From Agapanthus africanus (Eukaryota > Streptophyta > Magnoliopsida > Asparagales > Amaryllidaceae), in the NCBI GenBank assembly GCA_030015575.1, contig JASDDO010000026.1, positions 69,093,433-69,157,432 of the forward strand: a stretch of 64,000 bases of DNA, written 5' to 3'. How positions within the stretch are numbered: the stretch's first letter is position 1; each line of letters starts with the position of its first letter. The translations under genes were made by a program, and so were the position numbers. The notes under the pieces are model-generated. The model did no database searches. It saw only the letters and a program-made list of their open reading frames with translations, and had not been told where the DNA came from. Below are positions 1 to 11,541 of the stretch, in pieces.

Positions 1-1297
1 CTGAGATCCACAAGACAAGTCTTCCATAAGTTGAGAATTTAATTCTCAACGGGAAGATCTTATTCTTGAGAATCAAAGATTCAGAAAAGAACTAGGTCCA
101 AAAGAAAAAACAAAAGGAGAAAGGAACCTATAAAAGAACTTAGTTCTTAAAAACCGATCCCAGATCTTCAAAAGCGAAGATCTTGGTGATCATTAATGGT
201 CAAAATGCCATTAATGGAGATTTAATCTCTAAAAAGGGAAAAAAGACTAGCGCCTCACGTGGGCGCTCCTTTTAACAGCGCCTAGTGCCTCACGTGAAAA
301 ACAAGCGGGCGTCCAAAACAGAAGGCCAGCACCTTACGTGAAACACACATGCGCGCTGAATAAAAGTACTTAGCACTTCATATGCAGTCAAAACGGCTGA
401 GTGCTTAGCACTGATTGGGCCGTGTCTAGCGCCTCATGTGCACCTCACGTGGACGCCATAAAAAGTTCTTAGCACTTCATATTTAGTCAAAATGACTAAA
501 AGCGCTCAACATTTATTAGGCAGCGCCCATGACTAAATGCTTCACATGATATACATGTGAGCGTCAGAGCTCAAATAAATGCTTAGCACTTTTACATGAA
601 AAGAAAAAGGCTGAACAAACAGAGCCCAAATAAGTGCTTAGCACTTTTGAATAAAAAAGGCTAAGTAGACATAGCCCAAATTGGCTAAGTCTCTGAAATT
701 TTCTCACAGCTGAGCCCAAATGCTCTTTTGTTGGATCTTAAATAAAAATGATCCTTGAAATTTTGCTAAATTGATCCTAGTCTCAAATTAGACTAATGCA
801 TCATTAGCAAGAACAAATTGAGCCCAAATGCTCACACATTTAAGTTGATCTTAATCTCAAACCAGATTAACGGTCCTTAAATAAACCTAAGCCCAAATCT
901 AAAATATACGGATTTGGACTAATCCGCGCCCTATGGGCGATGACATAAACTAGTCTCCATATACAATCCATAGGCAACTAAAACAAGCAAAAACACATAC
1001 GACACGAAGTAAACTTTCGGAGCAGGAGAAAGTGGTTATCGCAATGCGGTAACGTAATTAACTGCAGGAGCTTGCACCTTCAAGGAAAAGCATCCCCACA
1101 ATCAAAAACCCCTCATAAAATGAGGGGGAATCTAATAAAGTCTGCTACAACGGTCGCGTCTGTCCAAACCTCCGATATACGGTGCCATAAATCAACTTGG
1201 TATTTTCGAAGAAGTGAATGGATAAATCCAAATAGCATCTACCCCCAGATTCAGGCAAGACGATCCATCCCGGTTCGTCTCTGTTTCCGGCGGTGAA
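1..1297 (+). mobile_element. 5' LTR, right-hand part
   Basis: This is the truncated left LTR. It aligns base-for-base over long runs with 10,038-11,541, including the repeated GCGCCTCACGTG-type motifs and the AAGTGCTTAGCACTT palindromic motif. It ends near 1,297 with ...GGTGAACA. I did not find a convincing primer-binding site just downstream. Confidence 0.7.
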
Positions 1298-3190
1298 CAG
1301 GATTCAAAAGCCTAAAGCTACAGGGATCTGAACCTATTCTTGAGCCATCATATCTCCCAAGTTGCCCTACAGGTGGTCCAATATTGACCCTTGTATACAA
1401 TCCACGGGCACAAATAAATATTCCCTCACCAAATTCTACCAGTGACAAAAAATGTCCCCATATGGTGAACGACACTTATAAGTCCTCTCGATTTATAAGA
1501 AGAAAACACTCTTGGAAGATCCTTACGACTTACAAGAGAAAACTCACTTAGAAATCCTCACGATCCCTAAGGAGAAGATGCACTTACGATATCCTCTCTA
1601 CTTGTAGGGAGAAATACTTTTATGAGACCCCTACGACTCATAAAGTCAAAAAGCCGTAGTCGACAGGATCTTAACCTTGTTTGCTAAGCCATCTTTGTTC
1701 AAATCGAAAAAGGCAAATGATGATTCGCTTCTGGCAATATTCTATTTGTAGTGAGGCTGATACCTAAAAAGGTATCAAGCTTTAAGTCCTCTCATGGAAA
1801 ATGATGACTCGCTCCTGACAATATTCCAGTCGTAGCGATACTGATGCCAAAATTGGTATCAGGACCCAAGTCCCTAACTCGCAACAAAATCAGCGAGCAA
1901 AAAAATGCATATAAAACGGCCGAAATGATAGGACAATTCGCAATAAAAAGCAGTGAGTAAAAATATAAAAAATATAGCCGAAATGATTGGGCACCGTGGA
2001 TAAAAAGCCGAAATGATTGGGCAATCGCGACTTTCGCGATATAAAAAATTGAAAAAATATAGCATCGCGGAAATAAAAAATAAAATAAAATAAATTTTTC
2101 TCTGTCATGCAAGTATGTCCATATTGTCTCTTGTATACGATCCATGGGTGCAAATAAAGGAAAAGGGAACCACATTTTCCCACCACGCTTCGTTGAAAGG
2201 AGCTCCGAGTCTCGACGGTACATATACAACCTCGAGACTATCCTTGCGTCCTCCTCCTCATCCCAGCAAGGGCAGACACAACAATCAAATGAAAATGAAG
2301 TGACGACAAAATCCTAGCTTCAGGTCTTAATGGCAACATCTAAATTCTAGAGATCACCCGACGTTCTTCTCATTCCAGCAGGGTGCAGATGCAACGTCAA
2401 CAAAAGACCCAAGGGTCAAAGAAAAAATGGAGTAATGGCAAAACCCTAGCTCCGGTTCGATGTGCTTCTCATGTCAACAAGATGCAGTCGCAACGTCAAC
2501 AAAGACTCAAGGGTCAAGTAGAAATGGAGTGACGGCAAAATCCTAGCTCCAAGTCTTGACGGTTCATACACAACCTAGAGATCACCCTGACGCTCTCCTT
2601 GTTTCAGCAGGATGCGGACGTGACTATCAAATGAAATTGGAGCAATGGCATATTCCTAGCTCCGGACTTCAATTTCAATACATGCAGCATAGAGGTCCTA
2701 CAGGTGTCTACCCTACTTCAACAAAGAATCGGCGGGATATCGTCAAAGCAAAAAATGAAGTGATGGAATATTCCCAGCTTCGGGTCTTGACGTCAACTCA
2801 TATAAAATCTAAAAGACAATCGGAGATCATCCCACCACAGAAGGATGCGGTTATGACTCATCGGGGCTCCAAATTGAGCCTAACCTCAAGTAAAAAGCGT
2901 TATGGCAAATTCCTAACGCTTGCTCTTCCGACGGTAATATGACCTAAGGAGATTACTTGAAGACATCTTGTCCAGCCCCTGAAAGGATCAGAGACACGAC
3001 AGTCGTGGGGCTACTCGAACAGCAACTTAAAGATTGCATATCGAGGAATACATCAGCCAATGCGACGGTACCACGGACTAAAACCCTAGTACCACAAACC
3101 TAACGAACCTCTGTCGTAAAGAATGGGGGTTATCTACATACAACGTTAGGACAAATTTGCCTGTAAACCCAAGGGAGGTAAACTAAAGAT
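1298..3190 (+). other. Non-coding internal region with repeat modules
   Basis: No coding region is supported here. About 1,430-1,660 holds degenerate units around CTTATAAGTCCTCTCGA and related forms. About 1,690-2,060 holds units containing AATGATGACTCGCTCCTG and AATCGCGACTTTCGCGAT. Both modules recur in reverse complement in the Tat-like element (48.2-48.9 and 58.7-59.2 kb). About 2,160-2,940 has loosely repeated units around GGAGTGACGGCAAAATCCTA. Short ORFs in this stretch follow the repeats and look accidental. Confidence 0.6.
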
Positions 3191-3379
3191 ACTCCGAAAC
3201 GAGTGAATAAACTACAAACTCCGAAATGAGTACAAAAACTAGAGACTCCAAAACGAGTGAATAAACTACAGACTCCGAGATGAGTACATAAACTAGAGAC
3301 TTCGAAACGAGTGAATAAACTAGAAACTCCGAAAAGAGTAAATAAACTAGAAACTCCGAAACGAAAGAATAAACTAATT
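3191..3379 (+). repeat. 27-bp tandem repeat, 7 units
   Basis: Seven consecutive 27-base units begin ACTCCGAAACGAG or a close variant and end ATAAACTAGAG/ATAAACTACAA. The length is a multiple of three but no convincing ORF spans it. It lies just past the 3' end of the antisense gene. Confidence 0.85.
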
Positions 3380-3497
3380 AGCGCTAAAGTAAAACATCAA
3401 ACAAAGAGGAGTGCATGCAAAAAAATATTTTATTCATGAATCGAAGTGTTAAAAGATACAATTTATAAAAAAAGGAGGGGGAATACAATTCTAGCCT

Positions 3498-6400
3498 TTA
3501 AGAAGGTGGGGCTTTCAATAAAATGGCAACCCGCACACTCTCTTTCCGCAGCTCCACCTCACACACTACTATTGCAGCCAGCATCGCTTCAACTGGGGCC
3601 CGTTGTTGCAAGCATGATGAAAGCTTCTTAGCAATTTCTTGCTTAGCTGCTTCGCAATCTCGCATTTCCCGCTCGGTAGAGTCGAGGTGTTGCCTCAGTG
3701 CCATCCCATTAGAAACGCATTGTTGGAGATTCCCAAAAATAATTTGTAGCTGCGCAACGTTCACTTCGACCTGGGCGTGCAATTGGCTAGATTCGCCAGA
3801 AGCCGTCTCATGTTCTTTTTTCTTCAGGGCCAACTTCTGCTCAAAATATTGAAGGGAAGCGGCACTTTGCTCGATCCATGCGATCAGTTAAGCCTTTGAG
3901 TTTAATGCTTCGGGTGTAAGACGCTTGTGCTCGATCTCGTGGAGACAAGCTTCAATTCGCCTATAATAGTCAACCCAAGTGCCGACGAAGTCTTCGTTGT
4001 GGAAAGTCACAAGCGTCGCCAGCATAGGGTTGACTTCGTCTGCAAAGTCTGCAGCAGATGTGAGAGCTTCAACGTTAAGGTCTTCGATAAATTCTCTTAG
4101 CATCCGCTTGCTGTTTGCCGCACATCTGGAGGACTAACGCTTAGCGAACGGCCCCGCAAGCATAGATATGCGAGACTCAAGAGGAGCCAAAGCCGGTGTA
4201 GATGCTGTAGAATAAAGCACGCACAAAGTAGGGTCAGATTTCAACCTAAGAACCAAAAGGGATGATGATGAATGAGACCTAGCGTACCAAAAGTCGAAAG
4301 TGGAAATCAGGAAGCTTGGGAGGATCTACTATTCCTTCGTTCTCTTTCTCTCGAGCCGTAAGACTGTGGCCAATACGAGAAAAGCTTAGCGATAGAAAGA
4401 TCACTCGTGAAAAGATGAAATGAGAGATGAAGAATATACTGACCGACGCTCGAAGCAGGAACGAATTCTGATTGGAAGGCGAAGTGCGAGCTTAGCATTT
4501 GGCATATGCGGTCAAAAAGCACTCCTACAGTATTGCAACAATACATGGTTAAAAAATTAATCCAAGAAATAATATCTATACTGATTTAAGGAATGGAAAA
4601 ATCTTTACCCTCCGTCATTAAACCCGAAAGAACTCGGGGGGCACAAAAGAGAGAGGTGGAACAGTGATATTCATGGCAGCGGCTGAGAGTGATTCTTCAA
4701 TCAGCACAACGCCAGGGTCTACCGCGTCTGTATTCAGAATAAAAGAAATATCAGTGAATATGTTTGGCAAGATTGAGAGCCTAAAAGAAATAACACAAGG
4801 AATACTTGACGGGGCAAAAACTATAGCGGTGTCTGGAGCGCCACTAACTATGACGGCTTTCTCGTTTTCCACCATTACCGGGGAGATGGATTCAACGTCG
4901 ACACCTTCGTCCCCCGAATCAATAAGGGCCGTCGTCATGCTCGCATCTCCTGCCGATGCCGGGGATTTACAGGGGGGAAGCGGTAGTTGGAGCAGCCCCT
5001 GATTCGACAAGAAGGCCTGATGCCCCAGACTCTTCAAATGCGGGCACTTCACCCGCTATGTTACTACTTAAACTTGGCCCAGTCATATTTTTCGAGGACA
5101 AATGTGTTATAATTCGGGGAAAATTTCTGTAAGAGAAAACCTGGGAAAATAAGCAAGTTCTACTAGGTTTCAATAGGGGATCGTGCGCTATTTTACCTTG
5201 AAGTAACCGCTCGGCCTCTTCGCGAGCTGCACACGCAACGTGCCTATGAGCAGTGGATAGGGCAGAGGGAATGTCTTCCATGGGAATGTCAGAGGGTTAG
5301 GCATCACTCGAACCAGCGCATGCGGCCAAATTAGCCTGACGCTCCCTTACTGCGTGCTTTTTGCGCTTCCTCACGGCTTTGGCTGTACGAATAGATCTCC
5401 TCAGGACCTCCACTAGGGGAATATTTTTGTCCAAATTAGGCTCGGCCTCCGAATCTGTTGCAACATCCATCATCGGCTGCTTTAACGACGCCTCCCATGG
5501 CGGCCCTGGAGTAACCTCAACCGTAGCTGGTAACTCTGGAGGCTCCTCCGCACCACCACTAGAGGACGGCATTGTACTCGGAACAACACGACTTACGGTG
5601 GTTCCTATAAGAGGAAGGGAGTCAGGGCATGAACAAAATGAATTAAATACGTAAAGGCGCCACGAAACGAATCATACCGAGACCCATGGAAGCGTGAAGC
5701 CTTTCCTCTTCCTCAAATGTCTTGAGGGACGCCAAGAGAGCCTCTTCGGTGGAGATTCCTGTTAGGAAAAGAGCGTTAATAAAGCATAAGAAATTCAAAA
5801 AAAGAGGGGAAAAAAGAGAAAAAAAAATGTGTGTACAGAAGAATGTAAACGGAATATACCGGACGCCGCAAGAGAAGCGAGCTCTGTTTGCTCGCGAGCT
5901 AATCTCTCAGAAGCCTCGATAGTGGCTTGAAAATCAGTAGCGGCATTCTTGTTGACAGAGGCTTTGAATAGACCAACGTTGGTGCCATATTCGGCTAAGC
6001 CTTCGCTATAAGGAGCATGCGGCTCCTGACCGAATATAACGTCAGCTGAGAATAAAGATTTCTTCTTCTTCTGCGAGCCGGCCTAAACGCCCGACAAAAA
6101 AAGTTTGCGCTTAACGGGCTGCTTCGGACGGCGAGTTTCGATCTTCGAGCCTATACCCTACTCAGGGGATGCCACAGCCACCACAGTCACAGGAGCACTT
6201 ACATCCGGTCGCGGCTTAGCCGGAAAGGCTCGCGGAATTACAGCCGTGGCACCCTCTCTTAAAGAAGGATGGACAATTACTCGTCGCTTCAACAGGACCA
6301 CGGGATTACTGGCCGGGATAGAATCCTTATGGTCGAGATGCATCCGCCTTTTCTCTTTGATGAAGGCACCCGTGGCATGCTGGTACCAAGCAATAAAAGC

Positions 6401-7530
6401 ATTCGAGGCCTTCGGGATATGACTCGGCTCACTAACCAGGAAATGAAACCCTGTATTTAGCCGCATGAAGTGATGTGCTGCGTTGTGAATGCTCTCTTCT
6501 GTAGAAACCGGGTCAATGAGGAATGCTTCAAGAGGAACGCCTTGGTTGTAACCGGATTGCTGGGCGAAACGGTGCAGGTTATATCTCATAAACAACACCG
6601 AAGCGTTCTCTCTGAATACGAGAAAACCCGGCCTAATGGAATATAAATGAACGATCTCCCGGGCCCTCAACGCAGAAGCTCCATCCTTGAAGATATCGTG
6701 GAGCGACTGAATTAGTTTGGAAGATTCCTTACGATGGTGAGGACCCTGTTAACAAAGGTCATGCTATCCCCAACCATGCATGGGCGAAGAAGCAATCGCC
6801 GAGCCTCTCGCTGTGTTGGGTCTGGAAAAGAAGTATCGACCAATTGCATGACTCGAGGAAAGTTATATCCTTCATAAAATCCGGGCCGTTTATCCACACC
6901 GAATGCACCCAGCATGTGCATCTCGATCCACGAGGTGAAGTAGTGCAATCTGAGATTTACGGGCTTCAAACCCGGTTGAGTGGTGTCGGCCGTTATACTC
7001 AGAACATGATATAGGCGAGCCAGTCCTGCGACCCCGATAGCCATGCGCGTCCCCGCGGCGATGCGATGAGCCGGATAAAAGAAATATGGTCTCATATAGC
7101 GAGGGTGCATTGGAAGCGCAAACCAACTCAGCCATAAGCCGATGAACCCTATGAAGAATGTCCCATCATCAATGTCTGAAGTGGCAATCTCTGCGAAAGG
7201 GACGACTGGAGTATCCGGAATAAAGAATTGCTTTAAATCTGTCTCCGTGGTCGGCAGTTTGTCCAAACCAAATCTGAACAGATCATCGAGCTTGGCCAAC
7301 TTCACAGCTTTATTCGATAGAGCCTCTGGACGAAGAAAGCAGGCAACAAAGTCTGTAAAGTTAACTCTATGCCCCCCGGACTCTAAGAATAAGCTCTCAT
7401 ATATGTTCAACACTTTGATCAAGCTCAGAAACTTGTGTCAAACAGCATTTTCTGGGGTAAGACCCATAACAACTAATTCAGTAGCGAAGATGTACTCGTC
7501 AGGAGGATATCTCCGTGAATTCCTCCGGTG
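3498..7530 (-). pseudogene. Antisense plant-mobile-domain-like gene, intron-bearing, decayed
   Basis: Reading leftward from about 7,530, the protein includes a segment with GLWLSWFALPM and IAAGTRMAIGVAGLARLYH, resembling the aminotransferase-like plant mobile domain (PMD, as in MAIN/MAIL-type proteins). A Ser/Pro/acidic middle follows, then a coiled-coil C-terminus at 4,103-3,498. Splice junctions are readable: introns 5,859-5,759 and 5,677-5,605 separate exons of 81 and 408 nt that keep frame, and a further donor follows position 5,197. The frame is broken by a TGA near 7,435, a 1-nt frameshift near 6,725, TAG codons near 6,155 and 6,080, a TAA near 5,302 and a TAA at about 3,890. The exon layout between 5,196 and 4,110 is unclear. 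No function is expected from this copy. The PMD assignment is by eye from motif spacing; a related 'putative plant transposon protein' family is the alternative. Confidence 0.6.
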
Positions 7531-8226
7531 AGATTGATACCTCCCGATCCGATAAGAGAAATGTGTGAGTCGGGATATTCCATTACTCCAGGAAGGATTT
7601 AACCCACCACACATGAGAAGTGTGGTAATAAAAGAGGGACGCGTAGATCGCTAGATATAACCCGGTCTTTAGCAGTAATGACTTCTTGGATGACAAAATG
7701 TAATGGGCCTACTGCAGATAACCAGCCGGATGACGGGGGGTCACTCCTATCATATAGACCTGGCCTCAAGGACGCGCTTCTCCTTGGCATATGCGACGCC
7801 CCAGAATGTCTAGGGCCATCGACGGCTGCACTGGTATCGACGCCATGGAAGGTTGGAGACGACCTTCCGAGGTCCAGTTGACCTCTTCCACCACATAAGT
7901 GACCCGCGGAGGGTCAGCATAATTGATTGACAGGATCGGTTCTGACGGCACCACACAAGTGAAGCTGCGCCGATCCCGGATTTTAATGTAACTGTACTAT
8001 AATCCCCACAAATGAAGAGACTTCTGCTCTGGGTCATAGTCTCGAATTAGCGTAAAGACCTCCCGATCCGTAGGCGCATCAGGAAAAGCGCTTTCCGAAC
8101 GGACATAAGGAAAGAAGGGATCAGAGGCTATAGTACCTAAAAAACTGTAGAGACATAATGTAATTACCTACAACTAAGGGCCATAGCATCTGTACTCCAC
8201 TGTGGTATATTAAAGTCACTGTAGTA
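7531..8226. other. Internal region upstream of the antisense gene
   Basis: Short minus-strand reading frames between 7,600 and 8,160 hold protein-like strings (for example VTYVVEEVNWTSEGRLQ) interrupted by stops and frame changes. They may be a 5' exon or decayed neighbour of the antisense gene. I cannot assign a family. Confidence 0.35.
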
Positions 8227-8240
8227 AAAAGGGGGAACAA
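8227..8240 (+). promoter_or_regulatory. Polypurine tract of the LTR element
   Basis: AAAAAGGGGGAACAA lies directly before TGGGCC, the inferred first bases of the 3' LTR. Position and composition fit a plus-strand priming site; the exact LTR start is inferred. Confidence 0.5.
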
Positions 8241-11200
8241 TGGGCCATATAAAATCAGGGTGACGCCTTATCAATGATGAGACATGCACACATTGTGAGA
8301 ATCCAAAAGGATTCTCATTAAATGAGAAAACTCATTAAGCAGTGGTGTCCAAAACTCCTAATGTTCTTGAAGAACGTGTTCTATAACAGATCCAAATTTA
8401 TAAGAAAAATCTACAATAGAAACCCTAAAAAGAAAATAGGGAAGAGGAATAAAATTCCTAAAAATTTTCAAAATTCCCCAGAGCTAAGCTCTGTCAAATA
8501 AACTGGAATCAAATTTCTCTGATGATAGGATTAAATCCCAGAAATCCTCATGGGAAATATACTGGAATTAAATTCCGGAGAACCCTAAAAAATCAGAGTT
8601 AATAGTAGGGTAAAACCCTAAGATTTCTAAGACGCACGGTCTACCTAAATAAAGTTTTTTTAAGATCTCTAAGGGATCATTTCAAGAAAAAGAGCCAAGC
8701 TCTGTTAATAGGTTAAAAAATCCAAAACAAAAAAGAGTCTCTTTTAAGAGTTTAAAAAATTGGTCATAATTCTTACCAATTTTCATAAACAGAGTTAAAT
8801 TCTAAGAGTTTCTTTAGATAAAGATCTAAGCTCTGAGAAGAGAATTAAATTCTCAAGAAAGAAGAAGGAAGATGATGAAACGACGGTCATCTAAAGGGCC
8901 GAAGGCCCTATTTATAGGATGTGAAGGGACGGTTCAACTCCCTAGAAGATCCAACGGTGGAAAAATGTGACACTGTTGCACCCACGTGTAAGCTACACGA
9001 GAGAAAACGTGGGGGCATTTTTCCCCCCAATATTTAAACATATTAAAAGAGCAAAGCTCTGTTGAAATTTAATGGGGCAGCGCCTCATGTGCTTCTCACG
9101 AGGGCGCCAGCGCCAATGTGCAAAGCACAGAAATGCTTCTGAGTAAGAATTAAATTCTTATACGACGCCGCATGTGCTCCTCATGCCGGAGCCAATGTGC
9201 AAAGCACAGAAGCACTTTTCGAGTAATAATTAAATTCTTATATGGCCCTGCACGTGCTCATCATACGGGCGCCCACAGCGGCGTCTACATGCACAACACG
9301 TGAACGCCAGCGCCCAAATCAAAGATCAACATAATTAAAGAATTTGTGATACTCTCTGTTAAACAGAGCCGCTCGATCAAAGATCCGATGGAGACGATAA
9401 ATCATCAAAATATAGAATTAAATTCTATTAGCAAAAATATCTCCCAAATCTTTCTAAATAAGAAAGATACTCCCGGTTGGATCTATGATCCAATAATAGA
9501 ATAAAATTCTATTTTGGGAATATATTCTCTTAATCTTTCTGAACAAAAAAAGATTGCTTTCTGTAAAACAGAGAACCCTTGGATTAAAAATCCAATGGCG
9601 ATTAAAAATCACTATTTTACAAAATAAATTCTGTATATTGGAAAAATTTCCTCAATCTGGTTAAAAATAAGAAAACACATTCTGTAAAACAGAAGTCCTT
9701 GGATCAAAAATCCAACGGTGGGTAAAATCCCCAAATCAATTTTGAGTCCAATTAAATCAATTGGAATCTCTCAACGAAAGATTTTCTTAAAACTAATTAA
9801 CTATTTGCCTCCACTATATAAAAGCCCCAAGACTTCAAGTCTCACACGGAGAGACCACAGGGAAAAGACAGAGAGAAAAGATAGAGAGACCACAGAAGGA
9901 ACCCCCTATAAGTTTCTGTAAAAAATACAGTGAGCTCTTAAAAAGAACAGAGAATTCAATTTTCAAAGAAGAAGATCTTTTTCCTCAAAACTCTAGGTAA
10001 AGAAAAGAGATCAAAAGTACTTAGTTCTTTCTCTAGATCTGAGATCCACAAGACAAGTCTCCCATAAATTGAGAATTTAATTCTTATCAAGAAGATCTTG
10101 TTCTTGAGAATCAAACATTCAGGAAAGAACAAATTTAAAAAGAAAGAAGATGGAGTCCATAATACTCCAGGAACTCGGTTCCTTCAAATCAAGAACTTAG
10201 TTCTTTAAAAAAATCTCAACCCGAGATCTTCAAAAAGAATAGTGATTTTGGTGAGAGTTAATAGTCAAAATACTATTGACAGAGGTTTAACCTCTCTGAA
10301 AACACTAACAGATATTTAATCTCTAAAAAAAAGACCAGCGCCTCACGTGTTTCCCATGTGGGTGCCCTTTTAACGACGTCTAGCGCCTCACGAGAAAACA
10401 TGCGGGCGCTCAAAACAGAAGGCCAGCACCTCACATGAAACACGCGTGGGCGCTGAATAAAAATGCTTAGCACTCTATATACAGCCATAACGGCTGAGTG
10501 GTTAGCACTGATTGGGCAGCGCCCAACGCCTCGCGTGCTCCACATGTGGGTGCCATATAGAAGTGCGTAGCACTCCATATACAACCAAAACGGCTGAGTG
10601 CTTAGCACTAATTAGGCAGCACCGCATGTGCACCTCACGTGGACGCCATAGGAAGTGCTTAGCACTTCACATTTAGTCAAAAAGACTAAAGTGATCAACA
10701 TTTATTGGGCAGCGTGCATGACTGAATGCTTCACATGACATATATATGAGCATCGGAGCTCAAATAAGTGCTTAGCACTTTTACATAAAAATAAAAGGGC
10801 TGAACAAACAGAGCCCAAATAAGCGCTTAGCACTTTTCTAAGCAGACTATGCCTAAATTGGCCAAGTCTCTGAAGTTTTCTTGCAGCTGAGCCCAAATGC
10901 TCTTTTGCTGGATCTTAAATAAAAATGATCCTAAAATCATTGTTAAATTGATCTTAGTCTCAAATAAAACTAATGTATCCTTAGCAAAACAAACTAAGCC
11001 CAAATGCTCACTAACATATTTAAGTTGACCTTAATATCAAACTATATTAACGGTCCTTAAATAAAACAAAATATTTTTGAACCAAACGAATATATAACTT
11101 AAGTTCAAAACCCCGTCAAGCAAATACTTGACCCAAGCCCAAATCTAAAATATACAGATTTGGGCTAATCCACGCCCTATGGGCGACGTCATAAACTAGT

Positions 11201-11541
11201 CTCCTTATACAATTCACGGGCAACCAAAACAAATAAAAACACACACGGCATGAAGTGAATTGCTGGAGAAAGATAAAGTGGTTATCGTAATGCGGTAACG
11301 TAATTAACTGCAGGGGCTTGCGCCTGCAGAGAAGAGCGTCCCCACAATCAAGAAACCCCTCATAAAACGAGAGGGAATCTGATAAAGTCTGCTACAACGG
11401 TCGTGTCAGTACAAACCTCCGATATATGGTGCCATAAATCAACTTAGTATTTTTGGGGAGGTGGACAGATAAATCCAAATAGCATCTGCCCCCAGATTCA
11501 AGAAAGACGATCTATCCCAGTTCGTTTCTGTTTCCGGCGGT
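8241..11541 (+). mobile_element. 3' LTR, about 3.3 kb
   Basis: Its right ~1.5 kb duplicates positions 1-1,297. It is inferred to begin with TG after the purine tract. U3 is rich in short direct repeats (AAATTCTTA, CTGTTAAACAGAG types). U5 carries several GCGCCTCACGTG motifs and AAGTGCTTAGCACTT palindromes. No ORF of note lies inside. Confidence 0.6.
9815..9822 (+). promoter_or_regulatory. TATA box of the LTR promoter
   Basis: CTATATAAAAG is followed about 30 nt later by an A/C-rich probable start region. It fixes the element's plus orientation and divides U3 from R/U5. Confidence 0.6.

Larger units (their letters stand above)
1..11541 (+). mobile_element. Large LTR retroelement, probably non-autonomous, left end outside window
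   Basis: The first ~1,297 bases recur at about 10,038-11,541 as a diverged direct copy, so they are read as the two LTRs of one element. Homology stops sharply at both copies in a stretch reading TTTCCGGCGGTGAA, followed by CA in the left copy and TA in the right. A purine tract precedes the right LTR and a TATA box inside it points rightward, so the element is on the plus strand. I found no gag, protease, reverse transcriptase or integrase in sense orientation in the ~6.9-kb internal region; it carries repeats and an antisense gene instead. Internal modules resemble those of the Tat-like element at 43-61 kb in the same sense orientation, so a Tat-related LARD is the best guess. The target duplication cannot be checked because the left end is off-window. 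Confidence 0.7.

Noticed and set aside
1792..2229. Minus-strand ORF of 145 codons rich in Phe/Tyr/Ile
   Set aside because: It runs across the AT-rich repeat modules, with overlapping rival frames and no family resemblance.
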